DNA of 64,000 nt. It comes from Kappaphycus alvarezii (Eukaryota; Rhodophyta; Florideophyceae; Gigartinales; Solieriaceae). Positions 1 through 10,310 of the stretch are shown in pieces. Each line of letters opens with the position of its first letter. Within the stretch, counting starts at the first letter, position 1. Location: positions 434,001-498,000 of the forward strand of contig NADL03000498.1 of the NCBI GenBank assembly GCA_002205965.3, in the 5' to 3' direction. The notes under the pieces were generated by a model, which worked only from the letters and a program-made list of their open reading frames with translations, was not told the origin of the DNA and made no database searches. The translations under genes and the position numbers were made by a program.

Positions 1-111
1 AAGAAGGAGTACAAGCGCAAGGACTGCAATATTGAGTTGTTCAGTGAACAATACCCTGTCCGCCATCAGAACCGGGCTCAGCCTCGACTCACAGTCAGAG
101 GTCACAATTAG
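1..111 (+). CDS. 3' end of an open frame cut by the window edge
   Basis: Frame 1 is open from the first base to a TAG at 109-111, giving 36 residues that are basic and polar, rich in Arg, Lys and Gln. No domain is recognisable. It could be the tail of a host or element gene that starts outside the window. An open run this short can also arise by chance, so confidence is low. Confidence 0.25.
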   Translation, partial: KKEYKRKDCNIELFSEQYPVRHQNRAQPRLTVRGHN

Positions 112-738
112 TATCTTTTTTTCCATTAAAATTGCTTGTTTTTGAATAAGAAAAGGAAAATAGAGCAATAAGTTCATTTCTCAATCGACTTCGTGTGTGT
201 GTTGTGTTCACCCTTCCGCTGGATTGCAAGCTTTCCTCTGCTGCCCCCAGATCCTTGTAGTCGGACTAACAATTGTAAGTCCGTATCGCCATCAAAACCT
301 AGACAGGACAACCACCGCAAAGAAAGAATCGGAAGAAGGGCTACTATAACGCACCCGACTTGACTGACGTCAACCCTTAAGTCAGAGAAGGAACTTTTTG
401 TAAGTGCTCCTGGCGGATTTAAACCCGCGACCACTTCATCAGGAGCTGCCTACACTTAACCACTAGGTCACCAAGACCGGAATTTGAAGGTGCAAAGAGA
501 GCCAATCAGGTTATAAATCACAATTTTTTCAAAAATCATTGCTAGCTTTTTGGAAAACCAGCTTGCTAGAGGCTTTGCATCGTGGGTAATTAGCCCAACA
601 ACCATCTAGGAGACTCTCTGTTACTCCAGGTGTTACAAAAATCGTGTAGACGTATCACCACGTGTACACGTGTAAGGTCGGAAACTTCTCTCAGATACCA
701 GGCCAAATACTGCTACTGGCTTTGTGAACCTAATCGCT
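112..738. other. Non-coding stretch upstream of Gy-0 gag
   Basis: No convincing gene is seen. The stretch holds a tRNA-like sequence on the minus strand (406-477) and AT-rich DNA. It sits where the 5' LTR and leader of Gy-0 should be, but nothing here matches the 3' LTR at about 6016-6590: there is no TATATAA box and no shared ends. Gy-0 therefore appears to have lost its 5' LTR, or to be truncated. Confidence 0.5.
406..477 (-). other. tRNA-like sequence (degenerate tRNA or tRNA-derived SINE head)
   Basis: On the minus strand an A-box-like TGACCTAGTGG and a B-box-like GGTTTAAATCC lie at tRNA-like spacing. An acceptor-like stem (GTCTTGG with CCAGGAG) pairs at six of seven positions. No clean anticodon arm forms, the T-arm needs a bulge, and no T-run terminator follows. 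A second stem (GCTCCTG with CAGGAGC) competes. It is best read as a decayed tRNA or the head of a SINE. Confidence 0.35.
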
Positions 739-1680
739 ATGGATCAGCCGCAAGTCACCCTACAGTCCCTTACGCAAATGGTACTTCAGTTGCAGCAGAG
801 TCTCGAGCATGCGAATAACCATATTGCGGCACACAGATCAGAGCTTTCTATTGCAGCGCAAAAAGGTATCCTCTTTGGAATCTGAGCTCGTAAACGCCCG
901 AAACCAGTCTAGTTCGTCAAGTAATGTCCCAGTGGATAGTCAGGCTGGCCCAAAGAAAAACAAGCCAACTACATTCATTGGGAAAGGATCAATTGGCAGC
1001 TGGTGTGTTCAGATGGATAACTACCTCGGAGGAAATGATGGCAATGGACTCCTACAAATAGCGCTCAGCTACTTGGCTGGCAATGCCCATGAATGGTGGA
1101 TGGTATACTCCAAGACAGCAGAAGGGAAAGGAATAAATTCCTGACAGACCCTGACGGATGCTTTGATCCAGCGTTTTGAAACACCGAACTAGGAGAAAAT
1201 CGCTCGAGACAAACTCGCCCGCTGGAAATAAGCCAAAGACGTTCCTACCTTTCACGAGGACTTCAACAGAATTATACTCGACATCCCCGATATTGGAGTT
1301 AAAGACCAGATAGATCGTTACTCTCGCGGTTTAAAGCCCTATATCTGGAAGGCGTTGTGCACCAAAGAATACGTCACCTTTCCGACCTAATGAGGGATGC
1401 TGAGGGAGTGGAGTCGGCCTATCGGCGTTCTGGACCCGGTACCCTACCAAAGTCTTCTGGAGGAAAGAATGGAAATGGAAGCTCTTTTGCTGGAACCAGT
1501 AGTCCAGTACCAGTGGAAATTGGGAACGTAATAGTAATACCGGGGCTGGAAAGAAACACTCCCAACTTACAGAAGCTTGACAAAGAAGAACGTGAAAGAT
1601 GTATGCGCGAAGGTCTCTGTCTCAGGTGCAGACAGAAGGGACACATGGCCAAGAACTGCCCAAAATCCCGGAGGAACTGA
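739..1680 (+). pseudogene. Gy-0 gag
   Basis: Gag polyprotein, the structural protein of the particle. ATG at 739 opens an N-terminal stretch rich in Gln and Leu, probably a coiled coil. A frameshift near 850-870 moves into the next frame. A retrotransposon Gag core follows (around WWMVYS, ~1095), broken by stops at 1141, 1189 and 1229. The C-terminus has a CCHC zinc knuckle (CLRCRQKGHMAKNC, ~1618-1660) before the TGA at 1678. The pol frame overlaps the last 80 bases, a normal Gypsy gag-pol overlap. Confidence 0.75.
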
Positions 1681-3721
1681 TTGAAGGTCCCCGGTCAGTT
1701 TCAGTCATCAAAAAACCATTAGAAACCCTTTTGTTAGACAAAGAAAGTCGACATTTATCATTGAATCAAACAGAAAGGTCCATTGTGTCCACCATCAGAT
1801 CGAATTCAACGTTCATTGAAACATTCTCCGCTGCATTCGAGAGAAATCACAAGGATCTTCTCATTGTCAAGGGTACAATTGCTGGTGGGCTAGCAAAAAT
1901 CCTCATAGACCCTGGTGGTGAGATCAACTTCTTGAGTGAACCATTTTGCAAAAAATATCAAATAATGACCAGAGACTCCCGAGAGCTTGCTGAAATGGCC
2001 AACGGTGCGGACCAGATACTTCAAGAATTGGTAAATGCTTTCAGTGTACATATTAACGCCGATACTGAACCTCTGTACTTTTCCGTAAGCCCGTTGAAGC
2101 GTTATGATGCAATTCTTTGGAAAGAATGGTGCGCCTCGCATGGGGCAAAAATCAATTGCCTTAATAATGAGGTGAAAATCGAGCATAAGGGAAATGCATT
2201 CATATTTATTGCAGATGATGCTGTAGTGAGTCCTTCTGTATCTTTCAATAACATAGTTAGTGATTTCGATGAGAAAAAAGAGTTATTTGCAGTTTTACTA
2301 GGACTTTTACGTTCTGGTGAACCAAGAGCACCCGTATACCCGCGAGAAATAGAGGAGGTTCTGGAAACATTTGCTGATTTGTTTCCAGAGAAGCTCCTAA
2401 GAAGTTTGCCACCGAGTAGGAAACAATAATTTGAAATATAATTAAAGGAAGGAGCAGAACCACAGAAGAAAGGTCTCTATAGACTTTCTGGCAAAGAGAT
2501 GTCAGAACTCCGAAAACAGTTGGACGAGCTACTGGAAGCTGAGTTTATAAGATCCAGTAAGAGCCCCTGCGGGCTCCTATTCTATTCGTGAGCAAGAAGG
2601 ATTATAGTCTACGGATATGTGTGGATTACAGAGCCTTAAACTGGCTTACTGTTAAAAACAGCTATCCCTTACCACGAATTGACGACATTTTCGACCAGCT
2701 TAAAGAAGCAAAGTTCTTCAGCAAAATTGATCTTAGATCTAGTTATCACCAGATTAGACTACACGAAGATTCGATTCCATTCACCGCCTTCAGAACACGA
2801 TACGGGCACTTTGAATTTCTTGTTCTGCCCTTTGGACTCACTAATGCCCCGGTACCTTTTATGAACCCAATGAAGGACATTTTCAAGGATCAGCTCGACT
2901 TATTTGTGATCTTCTATCTGGATGATATTCTCATCTACAGTAAGACATGGAAGGATCACTTGGATCATATTCGAACTGTACTCGAAATCCTCAGAAAAGA
3001 AAAGTTGTTTGGAAAATCATCTAAATGTGTTTTTGGAGTTACAGAAGTGGAGTAACTAGGACACAGCATTTCTCAAAGTGGTATTTCTGTTGATCCAAAT
3101 AAGATAAGTGCAGTCATGGAATGGCCGATACCAAATAGTAAGCAACAAGTACAGTCTTTTCTTGGTTTTGTCAATTATTACCGGAGATTCATAAAAGGCT
3201 GTTCAATTCTTGCAAAACCTTTGACAGAATTGACGAAAAACGTGAATTTCCAGTGGAGTCACACTCAAGATGATGCCTTCAAAGTACTCAAGCAAACACT
3301 TTGTAGCGCACCGGTTCTCAGAAATTTCGACACTACACTGCCTATCTACGTAACCACAGATGCATCAAAAGTATGCAATTGGTGCAGTGCTGGAACAGGA
3401 AGAATTAGGTTCTAAAAGGCCGGTCGCTTTTGCGTCCAAGACTCTTAATGATGTGGAAAAAAACGATGCGATCCATGAAAGGGAACTTTTGGCCATTGTA
3501 GATTCCCTAAAGTGGTGGAGATCCTACCTTTATGGTAATTCATTCACCATTCACTCGGACCACTATCCCCAAAGACACCTAGAAACCCAAGAAAACTGGT
3601 CCCCGAGACAAGTGAGATGGCTGGAAAGATTAAATAATTTCAACTTCAAGATAATCCCCATCTCAGTAAAATAAAATGCAGTGGCGGACGCACTATCGAG
3701 GCAACCACTGTGGGAACCTGG
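1599..3721 (+). pseudogene. Gy-0 pol, first part: protease, reverse transcriptase, RNase H
   Basis: The protease region (~1860-2200) has LIDPGGEINFLS where LIDSGA is expected, so the catalytic motif is altered. A stop at 2427 precedes the reverse transcriptase. The RT keeps CVDYRALN (~2620), the SKIDL motif, [10 protein letters not shown] and the catalytic YLDD (~2920). RNase H shows TDAS (~3355), HERELL, HSDH and VADALSR (~3680). Stops at 2589, 3053 and 3413 and small shifts break it into five frames. It reads straight into the insertion at 3722; removing the insertion joins this frame in register to the integrase part. Confidence 0.8.
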
Positions 3722-4431
3722 CCTTTTATTGTCGCGCGCGCATACTGTTCTCCCTGCAGTACGGACAGGCTACCCTGTCCCGGGCACACTTTTCGTGCCA
3801 CGTGTGATTGCCACGTTTTAGGGCCACATGTAGGGCCAAGGCAATTACATTTATTCCCTTAATTATCCCCTTATTTTAGTAATTACTGTAGGACTAATTA
3901 GCTGACAGTGCCACAGTAGTTGGCACCGCTACTACTTAGGGCCGTCGGCCTTAGGATTCCTACCAGTAGACCATAAAACAAATGGACCAACTTCCATCCC
4001 CAAAATTCCCTGACCAGCACCACCGCGACCGGAGTAGTCCGGTGTAGTTTGTCTAGGTTTTGCCTAGTTGAGTGACCGGCAAGCCTAGCGCTGCATGGGA
4101 TCACTACAGCTAGACGAGCTAGCGTGCGTCCGGAGTAGGCGGCGCTACTCGTGTCCGTAGTAGACACAGTGACTGGAGTAGTCACATTTTACTAACCCTT
4201 CCGGGCGTTTCCCGGAGTAGGATCGCCTACACTAACTAACCATCTCCCCCTCCTTTCTCGTTTTCTCCCCTTTTTCCTTCTCAAATCCCACTCCAGGCCC
4301 ACCTGGAGGATTTTAGGGCGTCCTCCTAGTCCTTTTCGAGCGCGACCTACGGTCGCTCTACCCTGCTACTTTCGTAGCTGTCTTGCCCAGCTAGACTGGT
4401 CCCCCGAAGAAGCCTCGCTTCTAAAACCACC
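3722..4431. mobile_element. ~710-bp non-coding insertion inside Gy-0 pol
   Basis: The Gy-0 reading frame stops making sense at 3722 and resumes exactly after 4437. The hexamer ACCTGG occurs at both borders (3716-3721 and 4432-4437). Deleting one copy plus the insert restores an unbroken frame, as expected for a transposition with target duplication. No coding sequence is recognised inside. The ends show only weak terminal inverted similarity (TGGCC-TTTTA against TGGTGGTTTTA). A solo LTR or a non-autonomous DNA element are both possible. Confidence 0.7.
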
Positions 4432-4437
4432 ACCTGG

Positions 4438-6008
4438 TGCGTGGACCTTCCAGTCCATTCTACTACAAACACAAGATGTGCAGTCACCTGATCACCGAAA
4501 CAATTCATTACTCCAAGAAGTTATTTCCAAGACATCCTCAGAATCCAATAACATTTCGACCATATCATTCACGAAAACTGAGTTTGTGGGGTTGGCAGAA
4601 AAATATGAGAACCTCAGAACATATTATCAAGATCCTAAAGCTCCCTTTGAGCGTCGAGGGGTGCTTCTACTTAGGAACAAAAAGATCTGTGTACCAGAAG
4701 GAAATTTCAGAGTCAAGCTCCTGCATGACTATCATTCCACGCCTAACACGGGACACCTAGGAATAAGCAAAAATATCAACAGAATATCACCAAAGTTTTA
4801 TTGGAAAAACTTAAGATCGGATGTAATCCGATACGTACGTTCCTGCCAATGCCAGAGAATCAAAGCAACCAATCAGAAGCCCGCAGGTCTTTTACAACCA
4901 CTAGAATCACCGAAAACCAAATGGACCCACATAACCATGGATTTCATCACACCTCTCCCAAAGTCGAGAAGTGGAAACAATGGCGTTTTAACAGTCGTTG
5001 ACAGACTTTCTAAGATGATCAGAATCATACCAACGAAACCAAACACAGATGCTCCTGAAACAGCTCTGCTGTTCAAAAAATCACGTATACCGAAATCATG
5101 GGTTACCAGAGAATATCATATGTGACCGAGATCCCATCTTCATGAGCAAGTTTTGGACAAAACTTTTTGTTTTACTAGGAACAAAGATATTCCCCTCCTC
5201 TGCATACCACCCACAAACTGATGGACAATCCGAGATACTGACCAGGAAAATAGAGGAAATGATCTGTGCTTTCGTTAGCTTCGACAAATCAGATTGGGAT
5301 AATTACCTGGTAGACTTTGAAGTTGCTTACAACTCCTCTGTGAATGTAACCACAAATTTCTCACCATTTTTCTTCAATTATGGAATTCAACCACGAACAG
5401 TACCCTTAGATGTTTTAGCGTCGGACAATCCAGCGACAGCAGGTTTCCAAATAGATATGCAAGAAGCATTAAGGAAAGCCCAGAATAAGATCCGAAAATC
5501 CAATGAGTCCACGGCAAAATATGTAAACAAGAAAAGAAGGTCGCCTACGTTCAAGATTGGTGATAAGGTTTGGCTATCAACAAATAACTTATCACTTGAA
5601 GATGCGTCTGCATCACGCAAACTGAACCCAAAGTATTGTGGTCCCTTTGAAATAACAGAGGATATTAACAGTGTGACGTACCGTCTGCAGTTATCTCAAC
5701 CGATGATTGACAGAGAAATACATAATGCATTCCACGCTAGCCTCTTGAAACCGTTCTTTGAAGATGAATTCAACCGACAAATTCCACCTCCGCCACCTCT
5801 CCAATTTCAAGATGGACATAAGGAATAAGAAGTTGAATCTATACTCGCTAGTAAGAAAGAAAGTGGAAAAAATAAATTTCTTGTCAAATGGAAAGGGTAC
5901 GGAGATCATGAGAACTCGTGGCTTCCCGAATCATACCTCAAGAATTCACGAGAACTTTTGAATAAGTACAAACAGAACCTCAAGAATTGGAACGATTCTT
6001 CTCTGTAG
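4438..6008 (+). pseudogene. Gy-0 pol, second part: integrase with C-terminal chromodomain
   Basis: The integrase joins cDNA to host DNA. The zinc-binding part (H..H..CQC, ~4720-4850), the first catalytic Asp (TMDFITP, ~4935), the second (CDRDPIF, ~5125) and the Glu (HPQTDGQSE, ~5212) are visible. A frameshift near 5060-5110 separates the first Asp from the rest. After a proline run and a stop at 5826-5828, the same frame encodes a chromodomain (FLVKWKGYGDHENSWLPESY, ~5878-5935) to a TAG at 6006. Chromodomains in this position are known to guide chromoviruses to marked chromatin. Confidence 0.85.
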
Positions 6009-6015
6009 GGGGGAG

Positions 6016-6590
6016 TGATGTTGCATTTCACATCACAGACCTTACTGCTTTACACGAATTCACTGCATCTACTGTACTGTAGATTCAAACCACTGATAAA
6101 CTTACAACCAGGGCTACTAGGCACTCTGCTATCATGACACTTCCCTTACAGTTCTGAACACAGCGTTCGACCCCATTGGTACACTTGGAATAGTTACGGG
6201 CGAGTTGCACACTGGGATATTATATCATGGCTTTACCAATCAAAAGTTTCCTTGTCATCCCATGCCACCTGGACCAATGTACTTCTTAAATCTTGTCAGA
6301 GTATGTCACTCGTGCCGACTACAATTATGAAAGCGCTACTTACAATACCATCAGGCCTGTTTTACGTGAAAACCTTTGAATTTTGCTACTGTTAGACTGC
6401 ATTTTCCTTTAGTTTGTAGCTATCTTCAGATCTATATAAACCCTGGTTTGGAGCGGCCGGCTTAACCCAGCCAGCCTCAACCAAAGTTTCAACCACGGTT
6501 CTACCTTGATCTGCTCGTGTGCGCTTAACACCCCACACGAACGCAAAATGAGAATGAAAAGCTCTGATTAACTGAGTTCTTTTCCCTGTA
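6016..6590 (+). repeat. Putative 3' LTR of Gy-0
   Basis: It follows a polypurine tract at about 6005-6015 and starts TGATGTTGC. It contains a TATA-like TCTATATAAA near 6430, fitting a U3 promoter. No partner LTR is in the window, so the right end is a guess from base composition. Confidence 0.45.
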
Positions 6591-6967
6591 TTACCGCAGT
6601 GATAGTGAAAATGATTTAGGGGTATGGCCAGTTAGCACTCTGCTGTGAGTTGAGTTCGTGATGAATAAAGGCATGACAAAAGATGCATTGGTAGAATTAA
6701 AACACCTGGTAGAAGTCGTAATGGTGGCCTCATAAGGCGATAATGAGAGGAGATATCACAGAATTTTCAGGCGAACATTGACAACCCAACCTTTTGGCAC
6801 GCTAGACGGGTATACTATGAGTATCTCAATGCGCTAGTGGGCCAAGTTTTTTCTTTATTCGTGATGAAAAAAGGGCGGATGCTCAATTTTCGATTATCAA
6901 ATGAAGCAAAGGGTTTTCAGCAGAACCAAACTAAATTACCCCCAAAAAATGGCTCAAACAACCCTAA
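6591..6967. other. Intergenic, nothing recognised
   Basis: AT-rich DNA with no convincing ORF, repeat pair or RNA gene. The nuclease-like fragment begins just downstream; its frame is closed by a TAA at 6965-6967. Confidence 0.5.
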
Positions 6968-6979
6968 TACGAAGAAGGA

Positions 6980-7517
6980 ATGACTCGTCGTCATCACATC
7001 CTCCGCAACGTTCTTGCCCGCTACTGCAAGGAAGTTGGGATCGTCGCCCTCGTCGAGCATCCGCTCCTCTACCAGGTTCCCAACTCGTCTGGGCATTTGG
7101 AGTCCCCCGCGCTACGAATGGACATTTACATACCCGCTGCATACGGGCTTCACAGTACCGATATCGCTGTCGACGTTACTGTTGCCCACCCCTCTGCACG
7201 CCGCCACATTTCGCCATGTACGGTTACCGCAGGCGCTGCCGCAACACTCGCAGAGCGCGAGAAACATCGTCATTACGGCACTTACTGCAACCAAAACGAT
7301 ATCCTCCTCTCCCCCGTCGGGATTGATATCTATGGCGCCTTGGGCGACGACGACAAGGGTTTTTTCCGCCGCCTTGCTTCCTTCGCTGCTTCCCGTCGCG
7401 GTTCCTCCCCTCAACATGGGATGGACCGGATATATCTTCCAAGAGTAAAACACCCAAACCTTTCCCCCTCAACAGGAGCTCCGCTACTTCGTTACCCGTT
7501 TTGCGTTTAGTCTCTAA
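6980..7517 (+). pseudogene. RT-associated nuclease-like domain, copy 1
   Basis: The protein begins with an RHHILRN segment and goes on to MDIYIP, DIAVDVTVAHPSA, an AEREKHRHYGTY segment and PVGIDIYGALGDD. The layout (RHNxxRD, then Pro-Ala-Asp, then a D-V-T-V strand, then a late G-x-D-x-Y-G) matches the C-terminal module I know from non-LTR-type reverse transcriptase proteins of many protists; a restriction-type nuclease fold is a reasonable inference. No reverse transcriptase is attached. A 53-bp MITE remnant (7416-7468) interrupts the end; without it the frame runs to TAA at 7515. The frame is closed upstream, so this is a fragment. Confidence 0.6.
7416..7468 (+). mobile_element. MITE remnant (one end only) in nuclease-like copy 1
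   Basis: A 53-bp insertion absent from copy 2 at the same place. It is flanked by the 5-bp direct repeat TCAAC (7411-7415 and 7469-7473) and matches the right end of the MITE at 9866-10086 (the AAAACACCCAAACCTTT end). Confidence 0.7.
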
Positions 7518-7834
7518 GTAATGCAGGCGCGACAGGTTTCCACCCGTCGCCCGCATTCGTACCGTAGTTAATTTCTGAATACCCTCCGCACGCTTCTGTG
7601 CAATATTGTACAACCCATAAAGATTTACCACCACGCAAGACTATCCACAAGGTATGGTGTGATGTGAATAACGCCACTACAACTCGCCTTTGAATGAGGA
7701 GAGACCTCACACATCTACAGGTATCCATAGCTCGGATTGCGATGCTCCTGGACACATACTGCGTATGTTCCTGCTTATTATCCACTTTTCTCCTCACAAA
7801 ATCTTGAATATACTGCAGCTCTATTTTGAAGCAG
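7518..7834. other. 3' flank shared with copy 2, then unassigned DNA
   Basis: Up to about 7633 this matches the segment after copy 2 (10311-10376), so the duplicated unit extends past the coding end. Copy 2 has AATAAA there; here the hexamer is CATAAA. The rest (7634-7834) shows nothing recognisable. Confidence 0.55.
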
Positions 7835-8281
7835 CTAATTCTGTGATTCTCTGACTCTGATCTGCGCAACAACATAGATTGTTACAACAATAACCCAGGG
7901 AAGGATCGGAACAAGGAGAAGAGCAATACGCCAATCAGCGATAAAAGCCAAGACCAAGACTGCCGTGTAGACTGCGAGGTAACCGTAGTTAGCATATAAT
8001 GCGTTCAGAAGTCTGTCATCGGAGAGATTCGAGTAGAATCCATATGTCCAAGTAGCGATAAGAAGGGAAGCAATTGCCCAACGAGCGATACGTCGCCAAA
8101 GAATCCTCGGTGAGTTTTCGTTAGTCCGAAATAACAAACCAAGGGCGACAACCATAAGAATAGTGAGAATAATCCATACAAAAGTTACTACATTTTCGAC
8201 GAAACTCAGGGCTTCGACTATCCTTTGCGCACCTGCTCTCGAAGAGGTTGAGCGAATGAGAGGGTCAACGAAGAGCGCCAT
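7835..8281 (-). CDS. Small four-helix membrane protein, unknown function
   Basis: 148 codons, with ATG at 8281-8279 and TAG at 7837-7835. After a short polar N-terminus there are about four hydrophobic segments: around residues 30-50 (TFVWIILTILMVVALGLLF), 65-85, 95-113 and 117-138. Short basic loops and an Arg/Glu-rich tail follow. There is no signal peptide. No family is recognised. It lies alone between two transposon-derived fragments with no close neighbour. The intact frame, regular helix spacing and ATG start support a real gene, possibly host. Confidence 0.55.
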   Translation of the reverse strand: MALFVDPLIRSTSSRAGAQRIVEALSFVENVVTFVWIILTILMVVALGLLFRTNENSPRILWRRIARWAIASLLIATWTYGFYSNLSDDRLLNALYANYGYLAVYTAVLVLAFIADWRIALLLVPILPWVIVVTIYVVAQIRVRESQN

Positions 8282-8754
8282 TTTCTCTTACATTGGGTAA
8301 AGAAAAGTTTTGAACATTAAGGGTTTGTTAATGGTAAGAGTTGTACTGCAGCAACTTAAATGGACTTGTGAATGATTTTTTACTGGACCAGTCGAGAACT
8401 CATTAAAATTTAAAAAATTGTGTGGTCTCGGAATTCATGCGATGGTACTGAGTTCTTCCGTGCGGCCCTGTCCGTAATTTGTCATGCCATTTCAGGAAAC
8501 ATATGACTGCTGCATGAAAAATACCTCAATCCAGGCAATTTATTCGACAATTAAGAGATTAATGACCCCAACCAAGTTTTGGAAGCTGTCCCAGTGGATT
8601 TTCTTGGTATTTAAATAACCAGGCCAAATTTTATATTGCTTCCATGCATAGAATTTCCGTTGATTGCAATGTACACTACGTTCCACTTGGAGTATAACAG
8701 CCCAAACATTTAAGTAATGTAAACGACGAAAGAGAGGTTTTCATTTAATGTAAA

Positions 8755-8819
8755 GAGGGGAAGGTTTGGGTGTTTTTACTCTTGGAAGATATGTTCGATC
8801 TACCCTCAAATTTTCCAGC
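8755..8819 (-). repeat. Partial MITE end
   Basis: It begins GGGGAAGGTTTGGGTGTTTTT and continues with CTCTTGGAAGATAT, matching the right terminal part of the MITE at 9866-10086 in reverse orientation. Confidence 0.6.
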
Positions 8820-9329
8820 TGTAATGGAGGTGTTGGGTAAAACCCACAGAGTGGCAGTCAAGGCGATATAAAATTAATTGCGGTAGAAAGCTAACACGAT
8901 CGACAATCTATACTAGAGTGTCAAAGGGAGACTAGTCACCGGGCAAGCCGCGTTGGAGGGTAGTATGTGTTAACTTAGCTTCTCTCAAAAAATGATCAAA
9001 ATAGTACCTAGTTTGATTCATTCCCGAACAAAGGAAACTATTAAGTTGGAACAATGATCTGGAAAATAGTTTCTAAGCAAGCTATTTCAGCAAGTATTAC
9101 GGCAAGTACAAATTAAGAATTGATATGTAATACAAAAAGACCTCACAAAAAGAAAACTGGGCAATGACGCTCACATATGGGATAAATAAGGATAGTTTAC
9201 TTCGGTTTTTGCAATGGTCGGGATTAACTTGGACTAGAAAGTAGTTTTTAGCCCAAAACCAGGCACCGGTCGCATAGGGGGCTACACTTGAGCGCTTTAT
9301 TATTTGAACCTTCGGAATTCTCCCAGCAA

Positions 9330-9445
9330 GGGGGAATGGTTTGGGTGTTTTTACTCTTGGAAGATATATTCTATCTATCCCTAAATTTTCCAGACAATCA
9401 CAATCGACTCGGAGAAGTTTTCCGACACAGTAATGGGGGTGTAAC
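9330..9445 (-). repeat. Partial MITE, right half
   Basis: It matches the reverse complement of the right half of the full MITE, from the GGTTTGGGTGTTTT end through CCAGACAATC to CACAGTAATGGGG. The left half is absent. Confidence 0.65.
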
Positions 9446-9720
9446 TACGCATTAACGGCAAACCCTATTTCCACATACTTGAAAATATTTGTTAGGCTGG
9501 GATCTAATCGATTTTTCAAACAGGAGGGTCCGAAAACTTTAAGCAGGACGGATGGGACATAGAGCACTATGATGTTACCACCTAAGCGTGAGCCTCTCTT
9601 TGGTAAAAATGCAGTTAGTTTATGTACGGTGTGGCCACCATCATGATGTGAGGTAGCTGAGAAATATTTTTGTAAACAACAGAATACCTAGGTTTTTATG
9701 ACTTTTTAAATTCCTCATAA

Positions 9721-10310
9721 TTACGGGCTTCACAGTACCGATATCGCCGTCGACCTTACTGTTGCCCACCCCTCCGCACGCCGCCACATTTCGCCAAGAA
9801 CGGTTACCGCATGCGCTGCCGCAACACTCGCAGAGCGCGAGAAACATCGTCATTACGGCACTTACGGAAAGGTTTGGGGGTTTTGATGCAAAGGCACGCC
9901 GCAGCAGCCGTCATGTCCAATGCGGCCTGCTTGATGGCTGGCCTGAAGGTAGCATTTTAGGGAGCGTAGTTCCTTCCCCATTACTGTGTCGGTATACCCT
10001 TTTTGAGTTGATTGCAGTTGTCTGGAAAACCATGGGATAGACCGGATATATCTTCCAAGAGCAAAACACCCAAACCTTTTTCCCCTCTTACTGCAACCAA
10101 AACGATATCCTCCTCTCCCCCGTCGGGATTGATATCTACGGCGCCTTCGGCGACGACAGCAAGGGTTTTTTCCGCCGCCTTGCTTCCTTCGCTGCTTCCC
10201 GTCGCTGTTCCTCCCCTCAACAGGAGCTCCGCGACTTCGTTACCCATTTTGCATTTAGTCTCCAAATAATGCAGGCGCGACAGGTTTCTACCCGCCGCCC
10301 GCATCCGTAG
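9721..10310 (+). pseudogene. RT-associated nuclease-like domain, copy 2
   Basis: Homologous to copy 1 from its position 7142 onwards; the N-terminal third is missing. The DIAVDLTVAHPSARRH and VGIDIYGAFGDD segments are kept. A full MITE (9866-10086) splits the frame; without it the frame runs to TAG at 10308-10310, about nine residues past where copy 1 has a premature stop. An AATAAA at 10359-10364 could be its old polyadenylation signal. The breakpoint at 9721 is sharp, so this is a truncated duplicate. Confidence 0.6.
9866..10086 (+). mobile_element. Full-length MITE, 221 bp
   Basis: It is flanked by the direct repeat CTTAC (9861-9865 and 10087-10091). The ends are inverted repeats of about 20 bp (GGAAAGGTTTGGGGGTTTTG against GGAAAAAGGTTTGGGTGTTTTG). 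Comparison with copy 1 shows the exact empty site. It encodes nothing. Size, inverted ends and 5-bp duplication fit a miniature DNA transposon; the superfamily is not determined. Confidence 0.75.

Larger units (their letters stand above)
739..6590 (+). mobile_element. Gy-0: degenerate Ty3/Gypsy chromovirus-type retrotransposon
   Basis: In order: Gag with a CCHC knuckle, protease, reverse transcriptase, RNase H, integrase and an integrase-terminal chromodomain. A purine tract (GTAGGGGGGAG) is followed by a putative 3' LTR starting TGATGTTGC. The order and the chromodomain place it among chromoviruses. Every ORF is interrupted by stops or frameshifts, no 5' LTR is found, and a 710-bp insertion sits between RNase H and integrase. 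The element is dead. Its right end near 6590 is approximate. Confidence 0.8.
8282..9720. other. Intergenic with MITE ends
   Basis: No gene is seen in these 1.4 kb. Two partial MITE ends occur (about 8755-8819 and 9330-9445). The rest is AT-rich unassigned DNA. Confidence 0.5.

Noticed and set aside
174-434. Minus-strand 86-codon open frame
   Set aside because: It overlaps the tRNA-like sequence, has no domain and no support; read as chance.
3898-4185. Minus-strand 95-codon frame inside the 710-bp insertion
   Set aside because: Low-complexity Thr/Ser/Ala composition, no motif; most likely a GC-rich shadow.
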